Shown in pieces: positions 6,509-14,159 of a stretch of 21,665 nucleotides of DNA. This DNA comes from CAZYBG01 sp964645155. GTDB taxonomy: Bacteria > Pseudomonadota > Alphaproteobacteria > Rhodobacterales > Rhodobacteraceae. A program made the translations under genes and the position numbers. The notes under the pieces are model-generated. The model saw only the letters and a program-made list of their open reading frames with translations, was not told the origin of the DNA and made no database searches. How positions within the stretch are numbered: the stretch's first letter is position 1; every line of letters starts with the position of its first letter. The DNA lies in the NCBI GenBank assembly GCA_964645155.1, contig CAZYBG010000046.1, positions 1 through 21,665 of the forward strand, read 5' to 3'.

Positions 6509-8139
6509 CGCGGTCCGGCGTCCTCCGCACAGCGGCACTCGTCCTCGCTGCGGTGGCGCTGCATCTGGTGCTGATCCAGCCGAACCATCCGGGGGCGATG
6601 ACCTGGGGTGCGCTGCGGCTGTTCCCGCTCGAACTGCCGGCGATCCTTCTGGGGCTCGCCGCCGCGGCACCGGGGCCGGCGACGGCGGTGGCGCGCGCGG
6701 CGCTCGTCACCGTCCTCACGCTCGGCGCGGTGCTGAAGGGCGCCGACTATGCGCTCTTCACCGCGTTCGGGCGCGGCTTCAACCCGGTGGCCGACCTGCC
6801 GCTCGCCGGGGCGGGGGTGCATCTCGCGGCGGGGTCGGTCGGCTGGCCCGCCGCCGCGGCCGGGGTTGGCGCAGCACTCCTCGCGGTGGCGGTCCTCGCC
6901 GTGATCCTGTGGTGGGCGACGGGCGTCTGGACCCGGCTGAGGCTGCCGCCGCTGGCGCGGCCGATGGCCGCGACGGCGGCCGTGCTGGCCGCCGGCATCG
7001 CCGTGGCCGAGGTCGGCTATGTCATGAAACGCTGGCAGCTGCCGGTGAACCCGCCCGGCGCGGCGTTCACCGCGCGGGTGCTGGCCGAGCGCGTGATCCT
7101 GGCCAGGGCGACGATGGCCGACCTGCGCGCCTTCGCCGCCGCGGCGGCCGAGGACCCGTTCCGGGACGCCACCGGCCTTCTCGATACGATCGACCGCGAC
7201 GTGCTGGTGATCTTCGTCGAGAGCTACGGCCGGACGAGCATCGATACGCCGTTCTACGCCGGGATGCACGGCGAGACGCTGCGCCGCGCCGAGGCGCGCC
7301 TCGCCGGCCTCGGCCTTGCCATGCGGTCGGGCTACCTCACCTCGCCGACGCGCGGCGGCCAGAGCTGGCTGGCGCACGCGACCTTCGCCAACGGGCTCTG
7401 GATCGACGGGCAGCGCCGCCACGGCGCCGTGCTCGCCAGCCGGCGCGAGACGCTGTTCCACATCGCCGCGCGGTCGGGCTTCCGCACGGCGGCGGTGATG
7501 CCGCAGATCACCATGGACTGGCCGGAGGCCGCCTTCATGGGCTTCGACACCGTGCTTCCCGCGGCCGGGCTCGGCTATCGCGGCAGGCCCTTCAACTGGG
7601 TGACGATGCCCGACCAGTTCACGCTCGCCGCGCTCGACCGGCTGGTCCGCGACCCGCCGGGCCCGCCGGTCTTCGCGCAGGTCGCGCTCGCCTCGTCGCA
7701 CGCGCCCTGGACGCCGGTGCCCGACATCGTGGCCTGGGACGCGGTCGGCGACGGCACTGTCTTCGACGCGATGGCGGCGGCGGGCGAGCCGCCCGATGTC
7801 GTCTGGCGCGACCGCGAGCGGGTGCGCGCGCAGTACCGCCTTGCCGTCGACTACGCGCTGCGCACCGTCCTCGACTATGCCGCCCGCCACGCCGCCGACC
7901 CGCCCCTCCTGATCGTGCTCGGCGATCACCAGGCCGCGCCCTTTGTGGCGCTCGACGAACGGCGCGAGGTCCCGATCCACGTCATCGGGCCGCCGGCGCT
8001 GGTCGCGCGCGTGGCAGCCTGGGGCTGGGCCGAGGGGCTGGTGCCGGCGCCCGGGACCGCAACCCTGCCGATGGAGCGGATGCGGGACCTGATCGTCGGG
8101 ACCTTCAGCCGCGCCCCGCGGCGGAGCGGGTCCAGCTGA
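6505..8139 (+). CDS. LtaS/MdoB-like membrane sulfatase-superfamily protein (putative phosphotransferase)
   Basis: A 544-residue protein with about five hydrophobic segments in residues 5-172 and a large alkaline-phosphatase/sulfatase-fold domain from about 230 to 535, expected outside the inner membrane. Likely metal ligands are E239 in VIFVESYGRTSID, D474 and H475 in LGDHQAAP, and H399 in SSHAPW. By comparison with Staphylococcus LtaS, S287 (or T282) in SPTRGGQSWLAH is the likely nucleophile; the spacing of about 45 residues from the glutamate matches. LtaS-type enzymes move glycerol-phosphate from phosphatidylglycerol onto polymers, and OpgB-type enzymes move it onto glucans, so a headgroup transferase role is likely. 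GTG 6505 overlaps the upstream stop, supporting this start; an open frame further upstream is out-of-frame reading of the CDP-alcohol gene. The downstream ATG overlaps its stop. Confidence 0.88.
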   Translation: MTRSGVLRTAALVLAAVALHLVLIQPNHPGAMTWGALRLFPLELPAILLGLAAAAPGPATAVARAALVTVLTLGAVLKGADYALFTAFGRGFNPVADLPLAGAGVHLAAGSVGWPAAAAGVGAALLAVAVLAVILWWATGVWTRLRLPPLARPMAATAAVLAAGIAVAEVGYVMKRWQLPVNPPGAAFTARVLAERVILARATMADLRAFAAAAAEDPFRDATGLLDTIDRDVLVIFVESYGRTSIDTPFYAGMHGETLRRAEARLAGLGLAMRSGYLTSPTRGGQSWLAHATFANGLWIDGQRRHGAVLASRRETLFHIAARSGFRTAAVMPQITMDWPEAAFMGFDTVLPAAGLGYRGRPFNWVTMPDQFTLAALDRLVRDPPGPPVFAQVALASSHAPWTPVPDIVAWDAVGDGTVFDAMAAAGEPPDVVWRDRERVRAQYRLAVDYALRTVLDYAARHAADPPLLIVLGDHQAAPFVALDERREVPIHVIGPPALVARVAAWGWAEGLVPAPGTATLPMERMRDLIVGTFSRAPRRSGSS

Positions 8140-9089
8140 TGTGGTGGCGCACGCCCTCCGGCCGGCGCGCCATCGCGGCCGGGCAGATCGCGGTCGCCCT
8201 CGGCCTGATCGCGCTGCTCTGGCACGCGCTCGACGGTCGCGAGGCGATGCGCATCCTGCGCCGGGCCGAGCCGGGCTGGCTCGCCGCCGCCCTCGCCGCG
8301 CTCACGCTGCAGACCGTGCTTTCGGCGATGCGCTGGCGGCTGACCTGCGGCCGGCTCGGCATCGCGCTCGGGCTGCGCCGCGCCGTCGGCGAATACTACC
8401 TGTCGCAGATCGTCAACCAGTCGCTGCCCGGCGGCATGGTCGGCGATGCCGGGCGGGCGGTGCGGGCGCGCCGGCAGGCGGGCCTTGTCCGCGCCGGGCT
8501 TTCGGTGGTCTTCGAGCGGCTGGCGGGCCAGGTGGTGCTGTTCGCGGTGATGGCGGTGGCGTTCCTCGTGACCTGGGCGCTGCCCGGCGGCATCGACTGG
8601 CCGCGCTGGGTCTCGATCCCGGTCGGCACGGCGATCGCGGCCGGCCTTGCGGCGCTGCCGCTCGCGCCGGTCATCGCGCGCGTGCCCGGGGCCGTCGGCC
8701 GCGCGGCCGGCGCGCTGCTCGCCGAGCTGCGCACCGCGCTTCTCGCCGCCGACGTCCTGCCGCGGCAACTCCTGCTCAGCCTCGGCACCACGGCCTGCAA
8801 CCTCGCAGCCTTCGCCTGCTGCGCCGCCGCCGTCGGCGCGCCGCTGCCCTTCGCCGCGGTGGCGGCCATCGTCCCGCTCATCCTCTTCACCATGCTGATC
8901 CCGATCTCGGTCAGCGGCTGGGGGCTGCGCGAGGGCGCGGCGGCCACGCTGTTCCCGCTCGCCGGCGAGACCGCCGTGCACGGTCTTGCGGCCAGCGTCG
9001 CCTTCGGGCTCGTCTTCCTCGCCGCCGTGGTGCCGGGGATCCTGCCGCTGGTGCTGCGCCGCCGCCGGCGGCAGGCGGCGGAAGCCTGA
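8139..9089 (+). CDS. UPF0104 / lysylphosphatidylglycerol synthase-type transmembrane protein (YbhN-like flippase candidate)
   Basis: A 316-residue inner-membrane protein of the UPF0104 family, related to the flippase half of MprF and to AglD and E. coli YbhN. About eight hydrophobic helices are visible. Family hallmarks are SAMRWRL near 62-68, the conserved loop SLPGGMVGDAGRAVRARR near 95-112, FERLAGQ near 125-131 and the late motif PISVSGWGLREGA near 255-267. There is no lysyltransferase domain, so it would move or assist a lipid rather than modify it. The ATG shares its A with the stop of the LtaS-like gene (TGATG), so translation is coupled. The context of a phosphatidyltransferase and an LtaS-like enzyme suggests that it handles the lipid those two make or use; this is inference. 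Confidence 0.88.
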   Translation: MWWRTPSGRRAIAAGQIAVALGLIALLWHALDGREAMRILRRAEPGWLAAALAALTLQTVLSAMRWRLTCGRLGIALGLRRAVGEYYLSQIVNQSLPGGMVGDAGRAVRARRQAGLVRAGLSVVFERLAGQVVLFAVMAVAFLVTWALPGGIDWPRWVSIPVGTAIAAGLAALPLAPVIARVPGAVGRAAGALLAELRTALLAADVLPRQLLLSLGTTACNLAAFACCAAAVGAPLPFAAVAAIVPLILFTMLIPISVSGWGLREGAAATLFPLAGETAVHGLAASVAFGLVFLAAVVPGILPLVLRRRRRQAAEA

Positions 9090-9135
9090 CATGGCGGCCG
9101 GTTTCCGCCCAGCCGCGCGCGGACACGATGACACC

Positions 9136-9163
9136 TTGCCGCCCGGCGCGGCACACGTATCCT
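9136..9163 (+). promoter_or_regulatory. Likely promoter of the NMT1/ThiY-like ABC operon
   Basis: TTGCCG at 9136-9141 and TATCCT at 9158-9163 are separated by 16 bases, each matching four of six positions of the sigma-70 consensus. They lie in the 99-base gap before the binding-protein gene and place the transcript start about 20 bases before its ATG, with an AGGGA ribosome site in between. No thiamine-box or other riboswitch fold is recognisable in the leader. Confidence 0.42.
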
Positions 9164-9188
9164 CACCAGCAACATCAGGGACATTTCA

Positions 9189-10193
9189 ATGACCGCAACC
9201 GGACTTTCCCGCCGCCGCGTCCTCGCGCAGGGCGGCCTCGCGCTCGGCGCCGGCGCCCTCGGCCTTGGCCTCGGCCCGCGGCTGGCTCGCGCCCAGACGC
9301 CGGTGAGCCTGCAGCTCTCCTGGCTCCATTCGGTGCAGTTCGGCGGCAGCTACATCGCGCTCGACCGCGGCCTGTGGCGCGATGCCGGCCTCGAGGTGTC
9401 GCTGCTGCCCGGCGGCCCCAACGCGCCGGTCGAGCCGCCGGTCGTGTCGGGAACCGCGCTTGTCGGCATCTCGGCGGCCGACTATACCGCCGCCGCGGTC
9501 GAACAGGGCGCGCCGTTCAGGATCCTCGGCGTCGCGATGCAGAAGAACCCGTTCGTCATCACCTCGCTGCCGGCGAACCCGGTGAACGCGCCGGCCGACC
9601 TTGCCGGCAAGCGCATCGGCATGGCGCTGGCCAACACGCCGGTGCTGCAGGCGCTCTGCACGCTGAACGACGTCGACATCACCGCAATCGAGGTCGTGCC
9701 GACGCAGTACTCGGCCCAGCCGCTCATCGGCGGCGAGGTCGACTGCCTGCTCAGCTGGGAGACCGACCTGCCCGTCGCGATGGCGATCGAGGGGATCGAG
9801 AGCGTCACCATGCTGATGGCCGATCACGGCTATTCCGTGCACTCGCAGACCTACATCGCCACCGAGGACAGCCTCGCCAACCGCCGCGCCGAACTCGTCG
9901 CGCTGATGCGCGGCGAGGTACAGGGCTGGGAGGCCTACCGCGAGGACACCGCCGCCGCTGCCGCGCTGACGGTCGCGATGTTCCCCGATGCCGGCCTCGA
10001 CCTGCCCACGCAGGAGCTTCAGGCCGAGCGGCAGGTGCCGCTGATGTTCTCGGACCTTACCGAGGCCAACGGCTTCGGCTGGTGGACCGACGAGACGGTC
10101 GCCGCCAACATCGAGACGCTCGCGCTTCTCGGGCGCACGGTGACCCCCGACCTCTGGGACCGCTCGGTCCTGGAGGAGGTGCATGGCGGCTGA
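9189..10193 (+). CDS. NMT1/THI5-like ABC transporter substrate-binding protein, Tat-exported
   Basis: A 334-residue periplasmic binding protein of the NMT1/THI5 family (ThiY, SsuA, TauA, NrtA relatives), which deliver thiamine precursors, sulfonates, nitrate or pyrimidine-like molecules to an importer. The N-terminus LSRRRVLAQGG is a twin-arginine signal with cleavage likely after ARA at residue 35. The mature start VSLQLSWLHSVQFGG, IALDRGLWRDAGLEVSLLPG and PADLAGKRIGMA are typical of the ThiY-like branch. The ATG at 9189 follows an AGGGA ribosome site. The gene overlaps the ATPase start by 11 bases. The ligand cannot be assigned: there is no neighbouring thiamine, sulfonate or nitrate gene. 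Export in folded form by Tat is common for this family. Confidence 0.9.
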   Translation: MTATGLSRRRVLAQGGLALGAGALGLGLGPRLARAQTPVSLQLSWLHSVQFGGSYIALDRGLWRDAGLEVSLLPGGPNAPVEPPVVSGTALVGISAADYTAAAVEQGAPFRILGVAMQKNPFVITSLPANPVNAPADLAGKRIGMALANTPVLQALCTLNDVDITAIEVVPTQYSAQPLIGGEVDCLLSWETDLPVAMAIEGIESVTMLMADHGYSVHSQTYIATEDSLANRRAELVALMRGEVQGWEAYREDTAAAAALTVAMFPDAGLDLPTQELQAERQVPLMFSDLTEANGFGWWTDETVAANIETLALLGRTVTPDLWDRSVLEEVHGG

Positions 10194-10989
10194 CGTGCCC
10201 GCGACCGCATCACCCGCGATCCGCTGCGCCGGCCTCGCCAAGACGTTCCCGGGCGGCGTCGAGGCGGTCAGCCCGCTGGACCTGACCCTCGCGGCGGGCC
10301 GGACGACGGCCTTCGTCGGGCCGTCCGGCTGCGGCAAGTCGACGCTGCTCCGGATGATCGCGGGGATCGAGGCGCCGAGCGCGGGCCGGGTGGAGATCGG
10401 CGGCGCGCCGCCGTCCGAGACCCTGCGCGACGCCGGCCTGGCGATGGCGTTCCAGGACCCCTCGCTGCTGCCGTGGAGGACCGTCCGCGGCAACATCGAC
10501 CTCGCGCTGCAGCTTGCGCGGCGGCCGGCCGACCCCCGCGGCGTCGACCAGCTCGTCACCCTCGTCGGGCTCGACGGCTTCGCCGAGGTGCGGCCTGCCG
10601 AGCTTTCGGGCGGGATGCGGCAGCGCGCGGCGATCGCGCGGGCGCTCGTCACCGATCCGCGGCTCCTGCTGCTCGACGAGCCGTTCGGCGCGGTCGACGA
10701 ACTGACCCGCCGCCAGCTGGCCCAGGACCTGCCGCGGATCTGGGAGGCGCGGGGCACGACGACGCTGCTCGTCACCCATTCGGTGAGCGAGGCGGTGATG
10801 CTGGCCGACCGCGTGATCGTTCTCTCGCCTCGCCCGGCGCGTGTGGTGGCCGATCTCGCCATCGACCTCGCCCGCCCGCGCGAGCCCGGGATCGCAACCG
10901 ATCCGGCCTTCCTCGCCCATGTCGAGGCGATCTCCGACGCCCTGGCGCGCGGGATGGCCGAGGCGCGCCCGGCGCTCGCCGCGCAATGA
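10183..10989 (+). CDS. SsuB/TauB/ThiZ-type ABC transporter ATP-binding protein
   Basis: A 268-residue cytosolic ATPase that energises the importer encoded by the flanking genes. Walker A GPSGCGKST is at residues 46-54, Q-loop Q91 in AFQDPSLLPW, the signature LSGGM at 141-145 followed by RQRAAIARAL, Walker B LLLLDEP at 161-167, the D-loop FGAVDE, and the switch histidine H199 in LLVTHS. There is no TOBE domain, as is usual for the nitrate/sulfonate/thiamine-precursor class. The ATG at 10183 overlaps the binding-protein gene by 11 bases; a GTG at 10195 is a possible alternative start. The stop overlaps the permease start (ATGA). All motifs are intact. Confidence 0.93.
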   Translation: MAADVPATASPAIRCAGLAKTFPGGVEAVSPLDLTLAAGRTTAFVGPSGCGKSTLLRMIAGIEAPSAGRVEIGGAPPSETLRDAGLAMAFQDPSLLPWRTVRGNIDLALQLARRPADPRGVDQLVTLVGLDGFAEVRPAELSGGMRQRAAIARALVTDPRLLLLDEPFGAVDELTRRQLAQDLPRIWEARGTTTLLVTHSVSEAVMLADRVIVLSPRPARVVADLAIDLARPREPGIATDPAFLAHVEAISDALARGMAEARPALAAQ

Positions 10990-12575
10990 CGGCCGCCACG
11001 ACCGCCCTGCCCCGCACCGCGGTGCCGGGTCGCCACGCGCCGGGGGCGCTGACCGGCATCATTCTCCTCGTCGTGCTGTGGGAGCTGGCGGCACGGGCGC
11101 TCGACGGCGCCTACATCCTCGCCGCACCGTCGCAGGTGCTGGTATGGCTCGCCCAGAACGGCGGGCTGATGGGCCGCGCGCTTGGCGTGACGCTCGGCAA
11201 CGCCGCTGCCGGCTTTGTCATCGGCAACCTCGCGGCGGTGGCGCTGGCCGCGCTGGCCCTTGCCTGGCCGCGGGCCGAGCGGACGGTGGCGGCGCTGGCG
11301 CTGGTGGTGTTCTGCCTGCCGCTGGTCGCCACCGGGCCGATCCTGCGGGTGATCTTCGGCCCCGGCCCGGGCCCGCAGATCACGCTCGCGGCGCTCGCCG
11401 TCTACTACACCACGCTGGTGCCGCTGCTTGTCGGCCTCAGGGCCGCGCCGGCAAGCTGGTTCGACCTCGTGCAGAGCTATGGCCGCGGCCGGATCGCCGC
11501 GCTTGTCCATGTCCGGGCGATGGCCTCGCTGCCCTACCTGTTCGCGGGCCTGCAGATCGCCGCGCCGGCGGCGTTTCTCGGGGCGATGGTCGGCGAGTTC
11601 ACCGGGGCCGAGCGCGGCATGGGCGTGCTGACGATCCAGGCGATGCGGGCGCTCGACGTCGAGATGACCTGGGCGCTCGCGACGGTGGCCGCGCTGGTCG
11701 CGATGGCGGCCTATGGCGGGATCGGCTGGCTGGCGCGGCGCGTCCTGGTAGACCGGCCGCCGGTGATCCTGGCCGCCCCCGCCGCAACCGGGCCGCGCGG
11801 CGCTGTCCGGCGCCTCGCCGGCCTCGGCGGCCTTGTCCTCCTGCTGCTCGGGCTCTGGTGGGGCGCTCTCGCCGCGCTCGACCTCAGCCCGTTCTTCGCC
11901 AAGCGCCCCGGCGACGTCGTCGCGGCACTGGTCCTCGCACCCGATGCCGCCGCGACGCGGGCGGCCCTTGCCGGCGCGCTGGCCGAGACGGCCGTCTATG
12001 TCGTGCCGGGCTACCTCGCCGGCCTCGCGCTCGGCGCCGGGCTCGCGGTCGCGCTGACGCTGGTGCCGGCCTTCGCGGCGGTGACGATGCCGGTCGCGAT
12101 CGCGCTCAGGTCGGTGCCGATCGTCACCACCGCGCCGCTCCTCGTCCTGCTGCTCGGCCGCGGCGCGACGGGAACCATCGGCCTCGTCGCGGTGATGGTG
12201 TTCTTCCCCACGCTCGTCGCCTGCCTGCACGGCCTCCGGCAGGCGCCGGGCCATGTGCTCGACGTGTTCGACAGCTATGCTGCGGGGCCGTTCGCGCGGC
12301 TCATCCACGTCCAGTTGCCCGCCATGCTGCCAGCGTTCTTCGCCGCCGCGCGGATGAGCGTGCCGGCGGCCGTGCTTGCGGTCACGGTCGTGGAATGGCT
12401 GGCCACGGGGCGCGGCATCGGCACGCTGATGGCGCTCTCGGCCTCGCTGTCGGACTACGACATGCTGTGGAGCGCGGTCGTCGTCGTCGCGCTGCTCTCG
12501 GCCGCCTGCTACGCGGCGGTCGGCGCGGTCGAGCGCCGGGTGCTGTCCCGCTACGCGCCGGAGCAGCTGGCATGA
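10986..12575 (+). CDS. ABC transporter permease, two fused transmembrane domains
   Basis: A 529-residue inner-membrane permease in which two copies of the binding-protein-dependent transport domain are joined in one chain; typical ThiX/SsuC-type permeases are about 250-270 residues. The first domain covers about residues 60-255 with its ATPase-docking loop near 161-190 (FDLVQSYGRGRIAALVHVRA), and the second about 320-515 with its loop near 427-456 (DVFDSYAAGPFARLIHVQLP). A linker with one helix near 277-298 separates them. Both docking loops look functional, so the ATPase dimer could bind a single permease chain. The ATG overlaps the ATPase stop by 4 bases, and the glycosyltransferase start overlaps its stop in the same way. 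The single chain reads without frameshift. Confidence 0.92.
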   Translation: MTAATTALPRTAVPGRHAPGALTGIILLVVLWELAARALDGAYILAAPSQVLVWLAQNGGLMGRALGVTLGNAAAGFVIGNLAAVALAALALAWPRAERTVAALALVVFCLPLVATGPILRVIFGPGPGPQITLAALAVYYTTLVPLLVGLRAAPASWFDLVQSYGRGRIAALVHVRAMASLPYLFAGLQIAAPAAFLGAMVGEFTGAERGMGVLTIQAMRALDVEMTWALATVAALVAMAAYGGIGWLARRVLVDRPPVILAAPAATGPRGAVRRLAGLGGLVLLLLGLWWGALAALDLSPFFAKRPGDVVAALVLAPDAAATRAALAGALAETAVYVVPGYLAGLALGAGLAVALTLVPAFAAVTMPVAIALRSVPIVTTAPLLVLLLGRGATGTIGLVAVMVFFPTLVACLHGLRQAPGHVLDVFDSYAAGPFARLIHVQLPAMLPAFFAAARMSVPAAVLAVTVVEWLATGRGIGTLMALSASLSDYDMLWSAVVVVALLSAACYAAVGAVERRVLSRYAPEQLA

Positions 12576-13633
12576 CCCCGGCCGCCTTCGCGATCCCGGG
12601 CGACATCGCGACGCTTACCGGCGGCTACATCTACGAGCGGCGGCTGCTCGAGGGCCTGCGTGCCGCCGGACGGGACGTCGCGCATGTCAGGCTGCCGGCG
12701 AGCTTTCCCGCGCCCACGGCGGCGGACATGGCCGACACGGTCGACCTGCTCCGCGCGATCGCGCCCGGGCGGCCGCTGATCCTCGACGGCCTCGTCTACG
12801 GCGCGATCGACCCGGCCGGGCTTGCCCTGGTGCAGGCGCCCCTCGTCGCGATGATCCACCATCCGCTCGCGCGCGAAAGCGGCCTTGCGCCCGACCGCCG
12901 CGACCATCTCTACCGCACCGAACGGGCGAACCTCGCGCTTGCCGCGCATGTCCTGGTGCCGAGCCCGCATACCCGCGCGATCCTCGTCGCGGAGTACGGG
13001 GTTCCGGCCGAACGCATCACCATCGCCCGGCCCGGCGTCGATCCCCCGGCCGGCCCGCCGGCGCCGGTCACGCCGCCCTTGATCCTCTCGGTCGGCATCC
13101 AGCACCCGCGCAAGGGGCACGACGTGCTCCTCGCCGCCCTCGACGCGCTGGCCGACCTCGACTGGCGCGCGGTGATCGTCGGCAGCCCGTGGGACGCGCC
13201 CCATGCGGCCGACCTCGCCCGGCTGCACGCGGGCCTTGCCGTTCGCGACCGCGTCCGGCTCGCAGGGCGGGTGGAGGCGCGCGCTCTCTCCGATCTCTAC
13301 CGCGCGGCGACGGTCTTCGCGCTCGCCACCCGGTACGAGGGCTACGGCATCGTCTTCGACGAGGCGCTGGCCCACGGCCTGCCGATCGTCAGCTGCCGCA
13401 CCGGCGCGGTGCCCGACACCGTGCCGGAGGGCACTGGCCTGCTGGTGCCGCCCGACGATCCGGCGGCCTTCGCCGCGGCGCTCCGGCGGCTACTGACCGA
13501 AAAGGAGCGATACGCGGCGATGGCCCGCGCCGCCGCCGATGCCGGCGCGCGGCTGCCCGGCTGGGCGGAGACGGCCGCGACCTGCGGCCGCGTGCTCGAC
13601 GCCATCGCCGCCGCGCCGGTCAGAACGCCTTGA
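12572..13633 (+). CDS. GT4-type glycosyltransferase (GT-B fold)
   Basis: A 353-residue retaining glycosyltransferase of the GT4 class (Glycos_transf_1 domain), moving a sugar from a nucleotide-sugar to an acceptor. The N-terminal acceptor half has PGDIATLTGGYIYERRLL near 9-26 and an IHHPLA loop near 95-100. The C-terminal donor half starts near 168 with LILSVGIQHPRKGHDVLL, and carries the EX7E pair E256 and E264 in YEGYGIVFDEALAHGLPIV. It has no membrane helix and is probably cytosolic or membrane-peripheral. Its ATG overlaps the permease stop (ATGA), an unusual partner for an ABC importer. The donor and acceptor are unknown. Its 3' end overlaps the convergent RAM-domain gene by 14 bases. Confidence 0.9.
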   Translation: MTPAAFAIPGDIATLTGGYIYERRLLEGLRAAGRDVAHVRLPASFPAPTAADMADTVDLLRAIAPGRPLILDGLVYGAIDPAGLALVQAPLVAMIHHPLARESGLAPDRRDHLYRTERANLALAAHVLVPSPHTRAILVAEYGVPAERITIARPGVDPPAGPPAPVTPPLILSVGIQHPRKGHDVLLAALDALADLDWRAVIVGSPWDAPHAADLARLHAGLAVRDRVRLAGRVEARALSDLYRAATVFALATRYEGYGIVFDEALAHGLPIVSCRTGAVPDTVPEGTGLLVPPDDPAAFAAALRRLLTEKERYAAMARAAADAGARLPGWAETAATCGRVLDAIAAAPVRTP

Positions 13634-13859
13634 AGGTGATCGTTGTCAGCGACCGCTCGATCCCCTCGATGTCGAGGAGCCGGTCGTTGATGAACCGCCC
13701 CACATCCTCGCCCTCGGGGATGTAGAGCTTGAGCATCAGGTCGTAGTCGCCGCTTGTCGAGTAGAGCTCGGAATGCATCTCGCGCAGCACGATCTCCTCG
13801 GCCACCCGGTAGGTGGTCCCCGGCCGGCAGCGGATCTGGATGAAGACGGGCGTGCTCAT
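13620..13859 (-). CDS. Stand-alone Lrp/AsnC ligand-binding (RAM) domain protein
   Basis: A 79-residue protein that is only the C-terminal effector-binding and oligomerisation domain of Lrp/AsnC regulators, with no helix-turn-helix. The conserved pattern is visible: VFIQIRCRPGTTYRVAEEI (beta-alpha start), SGDYDLMLKLYIPEGEDVGR in the middle, and the closing strand ERSLTTITFKAF. Such SraA/DM1-type proteins form decamers or modulate partner Lrp proteins or enzymes. The ATG at 13859 is preferred because a GGAGGAG ribosome site precedes it by 4 bases; the frame is open upstream to 14159 through what looks like the tail of a transporter. The effector may be an amino acid, by family analogy. No partner gene is next to it. 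Confidence 0.88.
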   Translation of the reverse strand: MSTPVFIQIRCRPGTTYRVAEEIVLREMHSELYSTSGDYDLMLKLYIPEGEDVGRFINDRLLDIEGIERSLTTITFKAF

Positions 13860-13914
13860 GGTCTCCTCCCCCGGCATGTCACGGCGGGTCACGGCGGGTC
13901 GGGACAGGCTTGCC

Positions 13915-14159
13915 ATGCCGGCGGCCGGCGGGCAAGCCGAAGGGCGCCCTCGGCGGCGGGCGCGCAGCCGGTTGGCCTGGAAGACGGCAAGCCCGATGGC
14001 GACCAGCGCGGCGCCGGGGGCAAAGTGCGCCGGCAGCCTCTCGCCCGGCAAAACGACGGCCAGGGCCGCGCCGCCATGCCCGACCGCCAGGTAACCCATC
14101 GCGGTCGGCGCCGCGGCGAGAACGCCGGCGCCGGCCCTGCTTGGAATGGCGGCCGGCTG
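13915..14159 (-). pseudogene. Probable C-terminal fragment of an EamA/DMT-family transporter
   Basis: Reading the minus strand between the hisB promoter and the RAM-domain gene gives a hydrophobic stretch with the typical EamA ending: a helix, then LPGERLPAHFAPGAALVAIG, then a helix and the basic tail NRLRARRR. In intact EamA proteins the GE-R/P-L turn and G-A-A-L-I helix occupy the last ~40 of about 290 residues. Everything upstream is missing, because a TAG stop and the hisB promoter follow at once. No stop codon separates the fragment from the RAM gene, so it is in frame with it. I read it as a deletion remnant, but chance resemblance in GC-rich DNA is possible. Confidence 0.45.

Noticed and set aside
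9090..9188. Thiamine (TPP) riboswitch before the ThiY-like operon
   Set aside because: Neither the CUGAGA core nor the matching second conserved segment of the thi-box is present, and the predicted leader is only about 20 bases.
9186..12308. Very long open minus-strand frame (1040 codons) opposite the ABC operon
   Set aside because: It is the antisense of the binding-protein, ATPase and permease genes, rich in Arg, Gly and Asp with no recognisable domain; such frames arise from third-position GC in genes of this composition.
10841..12571. Open frame extending the glycosyltransferase upstream to a 930-residue protein
   Set aside because: The extra ~577 residues are an out-of-frame reading of the ATPase and permease; the ATG at 12572 with an ATGA overlap starts the real protein.
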